From positions 1 to 25,938 of the forward strand of contig LT649443.1 of the NCBI GenBank assembly GCA_900128395.1: 25,938 nt of DNA, in the 5' to 3' direction. Below the pieces are notes generated by a model that saw only the letters and a list, made by a program, of their open reading frames with translations, had not been told where the DNA came from and did no database searches. Below are positions 9,473 through 18,871 of this stretch, one piece after another; position 1 is the first letter of the stretch; the number at the start of each line of letters is the position of its first letter. The DNA is from Stramenopiles sp. TOSAG23-2 (Eukaryota > Sar). The translations under genes were made by a program, and so were the position numbers.

Positions 9473-10126
9473 AAAGAGAAGGAGTGAAAGAGAGAGATAA
9501 TTATGTGCACGCGCGATAAATATGTGTGTAGTAAAATATATTATATTTTAAATGATGTAATTAATTGATTGTATTAAAGTATTACGTTACGATCGTATCA
9601 ATATCAGGGAGAGTGCGCGCGCACGTAATTTTATCACACACATCATATATCAAATATTTTGAAGAAATCAATAATCTGAAAGGATATAGATGATTTAAAA
9701 ATAAAATATGCATATAATAATACACCATAGGAATACAGGTAAATATAGTATACGAGAATTAAATAACTCAAAAAAATAGATATATTTTATACATTTTATT
9801 CTTTTAAAAATACATGACATTATAAAAACAAATTCATCTTCTTCCTCTACAAAAATAATATTGTTGTCTACAAATGTAGCAGGATATATTATTACACCCA
9901 CACAAATATATATAATTATATAATGTGTGGTGTGTGTGTGCGTGTGAGAAAGACTTTGCAATCACTTTGGTGTATACAATACAACTTTTTCTATCTTAAG
10001 TCAAATATATATATATATCATAATGTCACGCTTTTAAACAACTATTTGAACTATACGACACTGTACAAACTAAAATATTTTCTTCTTTGAGCTACTTTAC
10101 CACATTATAACAACTAATTTAGAAAT
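9473..10126. other. Convergent 3' intergenic region (FYR gene / eL29)
   Basis: No gene seen. The two facing genes' 3' UTRs and polyadenylation signals should lie here. It contains the perfect 12-bp palindrome GTGCGCGCGCAC at 9613-9624, another CG-rich word at about 9505-9516, GT/CA-rich simple sequence near 9924-9945 and (AT)n tracts. The open frame on the minus strand at 9695-9961 is composed of simple sequence and is unlikely to be real. Confidence 0.5.
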
Positions 10127-10315
10127 TTACTTTTGTTTCTTTTCAAATTTCTTTTGTCCTCTCTTGTTATTTCTTTTTGCAAAACGTTGGTTACGTAAGA
10201 ATTTTGGGTCAACACCTTTTAAGTTCATGTAACGTTGTTTCTTTACTCTTTTAATACCATTACGATGAGCTTTGAATGTTTGATTACGTGCAGTGTGCTT
10301 CTTTTGTTTAACCAT
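10127..10315 (-). CDS. RPL29: 60S ribosomal protein L29 (eL29)
   Basis: A 62-aa, very basic, single-exon protein, full length for the short form of eL29 (yeast about 59 aa). The family signature is obvious: the [13 protein letters not shown] start, the HRNGIKR motif, and [17 protein letters not shown] followed by a Lys/Arg-rich tail. eL29 sits on the large subunit near the P site and the exit region and promotes 60S/40S joining. The ATG is the first in frame. Its 5' side faces the 3' end of the 1321-aa gene on the same strand, about 530 bp away. Confidence 0.96.
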   Translation of the reverse strand: MVKQKKHTARNQTFKAHRNGIKRVKKQRYMNLKGVDPKFLRNQRFAKRNNKRGQKKFEKKQK

Positions 10316-10844
10316 GTTGTTTAATTATAATATAATCTGTCAAATTGTTTTAATTGAATATATTCTGTTTCGTATGTATCAGTATTGTTACATCTATCTG
10401 TCTATCTATAGATATATCTATATGTATCTGCAATCTATATATACATATATCGTTTACTAATAATAGTATATATGCTTGCTTCCATTAGCATAAAAATACC
10501 ATTACATCACATCAATACACACTTCGATTTAATCACTGGCCATTAATCACTCAATATAAAATAACATACACACAGCATTAAAAATAGGCGACAGAAAAGA
10601 AAACACACAGAATATGTCGTTGGAACCAAGATACAACATTAATAGGTTTTCATGTTTTCATACAATATTAAGGTTATAATACAGACCAGGACGAACGAAA
10701 AACACTCTTGGTTATATAAAATAATACATACATTTGTACATTTGTAGGTAATCATCAGATAAAAACAAAATTTTACATTTTTTATATTATACAGTATGCA
10801 TATTTAAAAGATACATAAATTATGTACTTCACGGCCACACCCTG
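10316..10844. other. Intergenic region upstream of eL29
   Basis: It lies between the 3' end of the 1321-aa gene and the eL29 start, both on the minus strand, so it should contain the eL29 promoter. A TATC/GATA-type microsatellite is visible at about 10390-10430. I see no gene and no recognisable regulatory element. Confidence 0.5.
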
Positions 10845-13800
10845 TTAATCGATATCAAATCTGTCACGTCTATTTCGGTTCCTAGCTAACTTTTTATTTT
10901 TTGGAGACATACTAACTTTGATCATATTTCTAGGAACATTAGATTCGTCCGTACCATCATTATATGCAATATCATAAGTACCATCCCGATGCACCCGAGT
11001 TATATTGCCTGGAAACCATTTCTTACCTTCCATAAATCTTGCTTGTACAGCCATACCTTTTGCCAATTTGCCTCCAGCCTCGGCCTCATCACTTTCATCG
11101 TCGTCACTTCTACGACTTGATGATTTCTTTTTTGATGATGATTTTTTCTTTGATTTGATTTGACTTGTTTTAACACCTGATTTACGTTCACCATCATCAA
11201 ATTTAATATCATATGTACCATCTCGATTTTTACGTGTAATTTCACCACCATAATATTTAGTCCATCCACTAACTTTAGCTTCAACACGATCACCACGCTC
11301 ATATCCATCATCATCGCTGTCATCGTCGTCACTTCTACGACTTGATGATTTCTTTTTTGATGATGATTTTTTCTTTGATTTGATTTGACTTGTTTTAACA
11401 CCTGATTTACGTTCACCATCATCAAATTTAATATCATATGTACCATCTCGATTTTTACGTGTGATTTCACCACCATAATATTTAGTCCATCCACTAACTT
11501 TAGCTTCAACACGATCACCACGCTCATATCCATCATCATCGCTGTCATCGTCGTCACTTCTACGACTTGACGATTTGCCCTGCTTCCTCGTCCTTTTACT
11601 ATCAGTATCACTATCACTGTCACTGTCATGGCTTCTGGATTTTGATCTAGATTTTCTTTTAGATAATTGTTCATCACTATCACTATCGTTGTTTTTACGT
11701 CTGGTCTTTGATCTAGATCTACGTTTAGATGAATTGTCATCACTATCACTGTCACTACCGCGCCTTCTAGATTTAGATCGAGATTTTCGTTTTGCGATGC
11801 TGCCGTCACCATCACTATCACTATCACTATGCCTAGATTCATTTTTGGTTCTTCGTCTAGACGAATCATCGTCACTATCACTATCGTCTTTATTGCTTCT
11901 ACGCCGACGGGAATTACTACGACGCGGACTTTTTGAGCGTTTTCGGGGACTTTTCGATGATGAACGCCTTGGACTTTTTGAAGATTTCCTCCTTCGTCTA
12001 TATTCATCTTCATCGCTACTACTATCTAAATCGACTTTTCTTCTCCTACGTCGCTTGACATATCTTTGCTCATCTTCTCTATCGCTATCATCATATAATC
12101 GACGGCAACGGCGAGAATTCGTCCTTTTTCTATTGCCACTACTTCCCCTTTTGCTTCTGTAACCGTCATCATCACTGGAGTCATCATCTGAATAGGAGCG
12201 ACGTGTTCTAGACCTTCCACGGTGTCTTCGACTTTCACTGCCCCACGTGACAGATTTATCTCCATCTCTTCTGCTACGACGTCTGCCATATGATTCATCA
12301 TCACTGGAATCCTCATCTCTGTATGCTCTACGACTTGCTCTTGGAGACTTGCTACTTCTTCTTGGACTTCGCCTCTTAGATGAAGGGGTTCGAGACCGAC
12401 TTGAGCGGGAAGATCTATGTTTACTGCGGCTTCTGCTGCGTGATGGGGTGCTCCAGCCACTCGCTTTTGGGCTGATGGACTCGCTTAAATCATCGTCGGA
12501 ATCATCATACTGCCGTCGACGAGTTCGTGAAGACGAACGAGATGAAGTTTGTCGTCTTGGTGAACGTCTACGCGAATGGTTTGCGATTAAATCAATGGCC
12601 TCATCCGTGTCACTATCGTCGTCATCATCATCAAAAGTTTTTCGACGTTTAGTTCTAGACGTAGGTGTCCGAGCAGTACGCCCCCTGGAGGGAGTTCTTG
12701 GGGAAGAAGCTCGAATGCTTCTTCTACCTCTACGCACAGGAGATCGCCGTCTAGGACCACGACGATGACTTCGTGGTGATAAGTTGCTATCCTCAAGCTT
12801 TAATGGTTTAGGTCTTTTACGAACCAAACGTCTACGATGAGAGTTACCATTTTGCTCAGTAAAGGCAAGGAACCCTTTGATAAAATTGTAAAAATCAACT
12901 TTCCCATTAGTAGTAGCTGGTTTCGATTTAAAATATGCAACCACATCATCTCTAGCAATGCGCACCGAAAGCTGTGCATACCCTCTACCACTCTCTGCAT
13001 GGCTTAAAACTCCATCATTATCATTATCTACTACGCTAAATATTCGTTTTAATCTAGCAATTTCGTCTACGTCTAAGCCGGTTAATTTACCCACTTTTCT
13101 ATCATTAATTGGTGATGATCCACCATCTTCATCATTGTCCCATTTTTCCTTTTTCTTCCTTTGCTTATATTTATCATTCTCATCATCTTTATTTTTCTTT
13201 TTACTTTTCTGTTGAAGAGTTTTACGTTTTTCCCTAACATTATGACGGTTATTTACCAAGTCATCATCATCATTTGAAAAAATCGCCGTGTATGCTAATA
13301 CAAATTCTTCAAATGAAACTTTTTCATCGCCATTTTTATCCCTTTGCTCAATCCAGGAAAATACACGGCCAGCTGAGTCATCTTGACCAAGAAATCTCAT
13401 AGCAGTTTTAATTTCGTTAACGCTTACAGCCCCATCGCTATTTTTGTCAACTCTATCAAATGCTTCTTTTAGCCTGGTTACTATTTTAACTCTATCAGCA
13501 TCTAAAAGTGCCATGTAGTCTTCGACACGGCCAAAATCTACGCCATATTCCAATAAATCCTTTTCTCGCATTACATCTATAGCATTCATTAGTTTTCTTC
13601 GATGCATTGGTAATGATACGCCTAACATATCTTCCAAATCTCTATTACACAATTGTAATAATAATGCACCGTCTACAGCATTTCTTGCAAAGTTTGAACC
13701 TAACTGTGGCATTTCCAAAATGTCCTCAACCCACGCGACCACGTCTTTGACGGACCATTCATGTACATTATGATCATCCTTCGGTGCTGCACCATGTGTC

Positions 13801-14810
13801 AATCTATTTTTGTTTCGATAATTTTTATTATTTTTAAAACTCCTATTTAATCTATCCTGACCTGATTCACCACGCATGGGTGTTGTTGGTACTCTTCTAC
13901 CAGCCGCAGTTGGAAACAACTCGTACGTTGTATATTTCAATCTTGTACCATCAGATTGTACAATATAGACCGGATAATCACCAAATTCAGCTAAAAATTG
14001 CCTTGAAGAGCCAGATACCATCAACGTATTGCCATCATCATTCATTGCATCACATGTTATTACAATACCAGCAAATTCTGTTTGCCCATCACTACAAGCT
14101 TTAACAATAGCTGTACGCTCAGCACTTGCACGTAAACTTTCAACGCGACTTTCAATGTTACAGCCGGTGTAAACTTTATCACCTTTTGTTATGATTGCAG
14201 CACCATGCCTAACGCCATCTAGGTCAGGCACTGCATTTAATTGAGCATCTTGTGCTTTTGAAATTAACATTTCTAACTTAGTTGTACCTTCAGAGGAATA
14301 TGCATCTAGTCCAGTATAAGTTGACATGTATTTTTCACGATATTTATTTTCACGTTTCACTTCCTCTTCTCGATCATCCCCAACGTCATCATTTCCATCA
14401 CGGTCATTTTTTTTTTCATTATGTATATTATTTTCTGCAAATGCAGAGTCTTTCGTGCCATTTTTGGTCATTAAAAAATCTAACTCCATGGATGTTGATG
14501 ATTTTAAACCTGCTAACGCGCTTTCACCCATAGCATATGCAACTAAACCAGAGTCATAATCAACTTTTTTCTTTTTTTTATAAGATAGACTATATATTCC
14601 ACCAGTATTGGTCATTTTTCTAACATCTTGCAATAAAAATTCTGCCCGTTTTTCAACATCATCGGCAAATCTGCTTGACATTTGTTGCTGCATTAAAAAT
14701 TTACGGTCATTGTATGACTTTCGTAATGATTGGTCATTCTTGTTATATTTATTTGTGCTAAAATTTACACTTTTTGATAAGTTAGATCTACCATTTTTTT
14801 TTGTTTCCAT
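10845..14810 (-). CDS. Pseudo-cytidine deaminase / SAM / EF-hand / RS-rich / triple-Tudor protein
   Basis: A 1321-aa single-exon protein. Residues about 175-300 match the cytidine deaminase fold: TGCNIE (218-220 keep the N-x-E nucleoside contact), then SAERTA where the enzyme has CAERTA (S229), then VSGSSRQFLAEFGDYPVY where it has PCGxCRQ (S266, S269). All three zinc cysteines are serine, so deamination is not expected. About 348-415 is a SAM domain (HEWSVKDVVAWVEDIL ... RRKLMNAI). EF-hand loops lie at 455-466 (DKNSDGAVSVNE), 491-502 and 595-606 (DNDNDGVLSHAE), with a degenerate fourth. Residues about 660-1085 are rich in RS, SP, SDSD and KR. At about 1086-1160 and 1161-1235 are near-identical Tudor-like modules (GDRVEAKVSGW, DGTYDIKFDDGE), with a diverged third at about 1249-1304. 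A nuclear Ca2+-responsive scaffold is inferred. I know no protein with this full architecture. Confidence 0.9.
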   Translation of the reverse strand: METKKNGRSNLSKSVNFSTNKYNKNDQSLRKSYNDRKFLMQQQMSSRFADDVEKRAEFLLQDVRKMTNTGGIYSLSYKKKKKVDYDSGLVAYAMGESALAGLKSSTSMELDFLMTKNGTKDSAFAENNIHNEKKNDRDGNDDVGDDREEEVKRENKYREKYMSTYTGLDAYSSEGTTKLEMLISKAQDAQLNAVPDLDGVRHGAAIITKGDKVYTGCNIESRVESLRASAERTAIVKACSDGQTEFAGIVITCDAMNDDGNTLMVSGSSRQFLAEFGDYPVYIVQSDGTRLKYTTYELFPTAAGRRVPTTPMRGESGQDRLNRSFKNNKNYRNKNRLTHGAAPKDDHNVHEWSVKDVVAWVEDILEMPQLGSNFARNAVDGALLLQLCNRDLEDMLGVSLPMHRRKLMNAIDVMREKDLLEYGVDFGRVEDYMALLDADRVKIVTRLKEAFDRVDKNSDGAVSVNEIKTAMRFLGQDDSAGRVFSWIEQRDKNGDEKVSFEEFVLAYTAIFSNDDDDLVNNRHNVREKRKTLQQKSKKKNKDDENDKYKQRKKKEKWDNDEDGGSSPINDRKVGKLTGLDVDEIARLKRIFSVVDNDNDGVLSHAESGRGYAQLSVRIARDDVVAYFKSKPATTNGKVDFYNFIKGFLAFTEQNGNSHRRRLVRKRPKPLKLEDSNLSPRSHRRGPRRRSPVRRGRRSIRASSPRTPSRGRTARTPTSRTKRRKTFDDDDDDSDTDEAIDLIANHSRRRSPRRQTSSRSSSRTRRRQYDDSDDDLSESISPKASGWSTPSRSRSRSKHRSSRSSRSRTPSSKRRSPRRSSKSPRASRRAYRDEDSSDDESYGRRRSRRDGDKSVTWGSESRRHRGRSRTRRSYSDDDSSDDDGYRSKRGSSGNRKRTNSRRCRRLYDDSDREDEQRYVKRRRRRKVDLDSSSDEDEYRRRRKSSKSPRRSSSKSPRKRSKSPRRSNSRRRRSNKDDSDSDDDSSRRRTKNESRHSDSDSDGDGSIAKRKSRSKSRRRGSDSDSDDNSSKRRSRSKTRRKNNDSDSDEQLSKRKSRSKSRSHDSDSDSDTDSKRTRKQGKSSSRRSDDDDSDDDGYERGDRVEAKVSGWTKYYGGEITRKNRDGTYDIKFDDGERKSGVKTSQIKSKKKSSSKKKSSSRRSDDDDSDDDGYERGDRVEAKVSGWTKYYGGEITRKNRDGTYDIKFDDGERKSGVKTSQIKSKKKSSSKKKSSSRRSDDDESDEAEAGGKLAKGMAVQARFMEGKKWFPGNITRVHRDGTYDIAYNDGTDESNVPRNMIKVSMSPKNKKLARNRNRRDRFDID
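11106..11555. repeat. Two 225-bp tandem copies encoding Tudor-like modules
   Basis: Copies at 11106-11330 and 11331-11555 have a period of exactly 225 bp (75 codons) and are nearly identical at the nucleotide level (for example GTAATTTCACC against GTGATTTCACC). Each encodes a Lys/Ser linker, DDDDSDDDGYERGDRVEAK and one Tudor-like barrel. The diverged third module lies toward 10910-11070. The near identity points to recent duplication or gene conversion. Confidence 0.92.
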
Positions 14811-15555
14811 ATTAATTGTTTAATTTGACTATTGCTTCTATAAATATATGTATCTTCGAGGTGAATTATTATATTTGATACGTCTATATATTATGATGTC
14901 TTATTTATATTTATATATAAATATTTATATGATCTAATTCTCGTTTAAATCTTTTTGTAAGATAGGTATGTATATGTTTCTATCTTTCTATTTCATATTT
15001 ATATATGTATTTGTCACTGTAAAAGCAACTATTCTTCTAACTGCCATTGCCAATTTTTAATTATATTTTCAAAATAACGAAATATCTAAGGAGTGATAAT
15101 ATCTATACGATATACGAGGTACATAGCGTTATGAAATACGGTTGATAGGAAAGTTGTACTTAAAATGAGAGTGGTCTACGACCCTCGTATGAAAAGTCAC
15201 ACTACTGTACGAGGGCATATCTTCATAGTAATAGCTTTAAATGATACACTCATCACATCATATACTACCAAGTACATAGGCTAGCACAACAACAACAGTA
15301 GGATGATATGCAATACCAAAATACCAAAATGACACAACAAGGTCAAATAAAATCGAAAATGTTGAATAATAATGGTATATTGAGATATTGAGATGCCATA
15401 TAAGCAAAGATCTTCTTTTAATTAAATACAAGTTAGATACACAGGTTCGCATAATACAATATGTGTAGACATATCTATTTGGAAAAAAAAAAGGATCATC
15501 AAATAGCAGCCACACGGGAGAGGGAAAGAATTTTCATTAGAAGAAGAAGAGTAGA
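14811..15555. other. Divergent intergenic region with a stable hairpin
   Basis: This is the promoter region for the 1321-aa gene (minus) and the kinase (plus). There is an 8-bp perfect inverted repeat, CCCTCGTA at 15182-15189 and TACGAGGG at 15208-15215, with an 18-nt loop. A second TACGAGG at 15113-15119 could compete for the same partner. No gene is seen; the minus-strand open frames at 15258-15673 antisense to the kinase start are not credible. Confidence 0.5.
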
Positions 15556-16839
15556 ATGGCGTCAATATCGGAAACGAATAGCCCATCAAGTAAAAAAGGA
15601 GAAGGGGAATGGCCAACTGGTGCTGAGCATTATATATTGAATAAAGATAAGGATTTAATAGGTAAAGGTGCATTTGCTAATGTTTATCGTGCGTATTGTA
15701 ACCCTCGTAATTGTTATGTTGCAATTAAAATCATGGACTTAGAGAAAGTTACCAATGGATTGACAGATATCCGTAACGAAGTATCGACTATGAAAACATG
15801 TGTACATAAAAATGTATTAACTTGTCACGCTTGCTTTGCTGTTACAGACGAAAAAGGGAAAGATAAGTTATGGATGATTATGCCATATATGGACCGTGGT
15901 TCTGCTTTACATTTAATACGTTTGTTAAAAGAAGGTGGTGTACGCGAAGGCTTGCCAGAAACATGGGTGCGGTATATACTTTCAGAAGCATTGCAAGGGG
16001 TGAAATATTTGCATGATCAAAATTTATTGCATCGTGATTTAAAAGCTGGAAATATTCTTTTAGATAGTGAAGGAAACGTAAGAATTGCTGATTTTGGTGT
16101 CTCCGGTTGGTTACAAGAAGGTGGTGACCGTAAAAACAATCGTATGACATTCGTTGGAACACCATGTTGGATGGCTCCAGAGGTGATGGAGCAAGCTGAT
16201 GGATACTCCTATCCTGCTGACGTATGGTCCATGGGAATTACTGGTTTAGAATTGGCGAAAGGATTTGCACCATATGCACGGTATGCACCAATGAAAGTTT
16301 TGTTGAAAACATTGCAAGAAGCTCCACCGACATTACAATCATATGCAGATGAGGCGAAAGATAAGAAAACGGGAAAAGTACCACCAGCAGCGTCAGGCAC
16401 AGATTGGGTTAGGAAAAACAAGCAATTTCAAGAATTCGTGAATAAATGTTTACAACGAGAACCAGACAAACGACTTACAATATCAAAGTTATTAACCATG
16501 AAATATTTTAAAAATGCACAATCAGGAAAAGCTGATATCGTGAAACAAATTCCTGAATTATTGCCAGGAGCATTCCAGGAGAAACAATTAAAGAAAATAC
16601 CATCACAACTTAAAACAGCGGGAGAAAAGGCTATAACGGGACATATACAACATGGCCGTAAATTTGTACCAGGCGTAGATTTTGATTTTTCAGATGATGA
16701 AGTGGAAGAAGAAGAAGAAGTAGAAACAGGTAAAAAGGAATCTGCTAAGGACGGTGAAGATGAGGTTGCGAAAACTGTTGATTTAGACAACGTGACGGAC
16801 AAAAATTTTGGTGATGTATTTAATGCGGAGACGAATTAA
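15556..16839 (+). CDS. Ste20-family serine/threonine kinase, OSR1/SPAK (GCK-VI) type
   Basis: A 427-aa single-exon protein. The kinase domain covers about residues 26-320: glycine loop IGKGAFANVY, VAIK lysine K58, HRDLKAGN at about 158-165, DFGVSGWL at about 179, activation loop TFVGTPCWMAPEVMEQ (T198 at the position WNK kinases phosphorylate in OSR1/SPAK), DVWSMGITGLELAKG and APMKVLLKTLQ, all typical of the OSR1/SPAK/Fray group. After the kinase comes an acidic tail with VDFDFSDDE. The conserved C-terminal CCT docking domain of animal OSR1/SPAK is not apparent and the protein is about 100 aa shorter. In this family the kinases act in the cytoplasm on ion transport and cytoskeleton; here the substrates are unknown. 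The ATG at 15556 is the first in frame. Confidence 0.92.
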   Translation: MASISETNSPSSKKGEGEWPTGAEHYILNKDKDLIGKGAFANVYRAYCNPRNCYVAIKIMDLEKVTNGLTDIRNEVSTMKTCVHKNVLTCHACFAVTDEKGKDKLWMIMPYMDRGSALHLIRLLKEGGVREGLPETWVRYILSEALQGVKYLHDQNLLHRDLKAGNILLDSEGNVRIADFGVSGWLQEGGDRKNNRMTFVGTPCWMAPEVMEQADGYSYPADVWSMGITGLELAKGFAPYARYAPMKVLLKTLQEAPPTLQSYADEAKDKKTGKVPPAASGTDWVRKNKQFQEFVNKCLQREPDKRLTISKLLTMKYFKNAQSGKADIVKQIPELLPGAFQEKQLKKIPSQLKTAGEKAITGHIQHGRKFVPGVDFDFSDDEVEEEEEVETGKKESAKDGEDEVAKTVDLDNVTDKNFGDVFNAETN

Positions 16840-17248
16840 AAAAATGTGGTATGTATGAGAAGAGCGCGAGAGAGAGAGCGAGCAAATATTTTTTATATAC
16901 TCGTATATAAAAATATATACGCTCGTACTCTCTGGTAATATATAGGCGTTTCGTGAGGAGGAGAAAATTCAAGTGTGGCGTCAAAAGTAAAAAGCTTTTT
17001 TATTGTATTTTATTCGTAGTGTTTTATATAATATATACGAACTTCGTATTAAAAAAAAAATATTTTTTTATATTCCGCACGGTACATATTTTATGATACG
17101 AACGTTGTTTTTATAAATGCATATATTACGTCTCGTACGAAGTATTTTTTATTATAAGAAATATTTGTGTTATCATGTGATAAATATCATATCATATACG
17201 AACGTTCATGTACAAAAGTTTCTCTCTCGTGTATAATTATGCATTCCC
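16840..17248. other. Convergent 3' intergenic region (kinase / dsRBD-like gene)
   Basis: No gene seen. It contains a GA-rich purine tract at about 16858-16884, repeated CGTATA/TATACG words, and TACGAAG or CTTCGTA words at about 17040 and 17133 that recur near other 3' ends. Poly-A and poly-T tracts here are compatible with 3' processing signals for both genes. Confidence 0.5.
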
Positions 17249-18433
17249 TTATGACATCATCATATTGTTGCCATTCATCTTTTTCTTATTATTATCATTT
17301 TGATCATCTCTTGTTGTAAATTCTCCTTTACGTTTGCGATTTGAAACATCATTCTGCTCTTTTTGTTCCTTTAACTCTTTCTTCAAATTGGTTATTTCTT
17401 CGCCTTGTTCGATTATTTTATTTCCTAAACGTTCCAGTTCTTTCATAATAACTGAATGAAGTTTACTATTAGAATTCTCATTTTGGTTAATACGGAGTAT
17501 TTCAGCATCCAACTTATTTAAATGTGTCTGTATCATTTCATCATCCCGTGCATTATGATCAGAATCTTCCAGCGTTGTTTGATTTTGATTGCTATTTTCT
17601 GGTGTTGGCTCTTGGCTTGAAGTCAAAGAATTATTATTGTTATTGTCCAATTCAACATTATTTGGTTCAAACGAAGGTTCCTCTTTGTCGTTGTTGTTAT
17701 TCACATTATTGTTGATGGTATTAGATGTAGGTGGTAGCAGTGGTGGTGCAGTCATTTTCATACCAACATCAGTATTGTTTACGGTGCTTTCAACATCATT
17801 CTTTGCAGTTTTTTCGTCATTATCGTCATGATTATTGTTATCATTTGTGGAGCTACCGTTTTTTTCTTCCTTAGGATGACTATCATCAAAAGTCGCTTCA
17901 ATGCGTTGATCAACTTCATCCTTCGTCAACTTCATCGAATTATTGAATTCATATTTTGTATTGCTACAATATTTCGCATCAAATTGTGCTCTAATTTTTT
18001 TCAAAACTTTTTCACATGCCTCCCTTTTTGCTTTTGCCTTTCGCTTAGCTGTGTTTTTTTCGATTTTGTTTGGCAAATTCGAAGTAGCGTCATACTTATA
18101 ATCGACTGTTGCTTGACACTCATAATTATCATTTTGAAAACATTTCACAATACACGTTATAGTTTGTTTTACTTGGTTGGTTTTATATTTTGGATATTTT
18201 TCTTGATGAAATTGCATACTTTGAACAAATGAATTTAATCTTGAAATCGGGTCCTTAACATCAGCTGCATCCCTTTCGGCAGAAGGTGATATATAACCTT
18301 TCGGCAGAAAGTAATTGTTCGTTCTTCTATCATTATTCCACCGGCTAGGGTTTCTGCTTTGATTATTATTATTGTAATAATTGTTATTATTGTGATTATT
18401 TGAATAATTGTTATTATTGTTATTATACATCAT
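17249..18433 (-). CDS. Asn-rich protein with a dsRNA-binding-like domain and coiled coil
   Basis: A 394-aa single-exon protein. Residues 1-40 are Asn/Tyr-rich from AAT/AAC repeats. Residues about 61-150 fit a double-stranded RNA-binding domain: helix 1 DPISRLNSFVQSM, the strands TITCIVKCF and YECQATVDYKY, and a basic helix 2 AKRKAKAKREACEKVLKKI carrying the AK..A lysine pattern that contacts RNA. The rest is Asn/Asp/Glu-rich low complexity, with a predicted coiled coil at about 320-365 (LERLGNKIIEQGEEITNLKK). dsRBDs occur in RNA processing, silencing and PKR-like proteins; nothing here says which. The dsRBD call is my reading of the pattern and is moderate in confidence. Confidence 0.7.
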   Translation of the reverse strand: MMYNNNNNNYSNNHNNNNYYNNNNQSRNPSRWNNDRRTNNYFLPKGYISPSAERDAADVKDPISRLNSFVQSMQFHQEKYPKYKTNQVKQTITCIVKCFQNDNYECQATVDYKYDATSNLPNKIEKNTAKRKAKAKREACEKVLKKIRAQFDAKYCSNTKYEFNNSMKLTKDEVDQRIEATFDDSHPKEEKNGSSTNDNNNHDDNDEKTAKNDVESTVNNTDVGMKMTAPPLLPPTSNTINNNVNNNNDKEEPSFEPNNVELDNNNNNSLTSSQEPTPENSNQNQTTLEDSDHNARDDEMIQTHLNKLDAEILRINQNENSNSKLHSVIMKELERLGNKIIEQGEEITNLKKELKEQKEQNDVSNRKRKGEFTTRDDQNDNNKKKMNGNNMMMS

Positions 18434-18871
18434 GATGATGAGAAGAAATGCTCAGATGCGTATAGTTATACACGATTTGTTAATGAGAAGGTATTCTAAA
18501 TAGAAGGAATGTTTGATTTGTTAGTTGATTGATGTTGTATTTTCTAGATATACATACTCTGTATCATTTTATCTATCATTTGTCTATTTTTTATTTTTTT
18601 TTCTGTAGTATGTAGTAATCTGGCAATACTATACTGGAATACCAGAATACAGGTAATGATTGATTGATTGATTGATTGATTTAGAAATATTAATACAAGG
18701 TAGTGATGTAGATGATACAACAGCAAGAAATTATATATATATACATCAATTCAATAAAAAGAGAGAGAGTGGAAGAAAACGCTTCTTTTAATGAGAAAGA
18801 CATTAAACCAGTAACTAAGACATCATCATAATAATTGAAACATATTATATATTTAAAAAAAATAAAAAAAT
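18434..18871. other. Divergent intergenic region with a GATT microsatellite
   Basis: It lies between the dsRBD-like gene (minus) and TRM5 (plus) and should hold both promoters. A (TGAT)n microsatellite lies at about 18655-18680, preceded by a small CTGG-AATA-CCAG inverted repeat at about 18634-18645. There is an AT-rich tract just before the TRM5 start. No gene is seen. Confidence 0.5.

Noticed and set aside
11000-12013. Long second open frame (337 codons) on the same strand inside the 1321-aa gene
   Set aside because: It is a shadow created by the repetitive RS/SD coding and the 225-bp tandem repeat; its product is biased low-complexity with no domain, while the main frame has clear Tudor modules.
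15105-15220. Bacterial-style terminator or riboswitch
   Set aside because: The setting is eukaryotic, with introns and divergent promoters; a hairpin alone does not support these classes.
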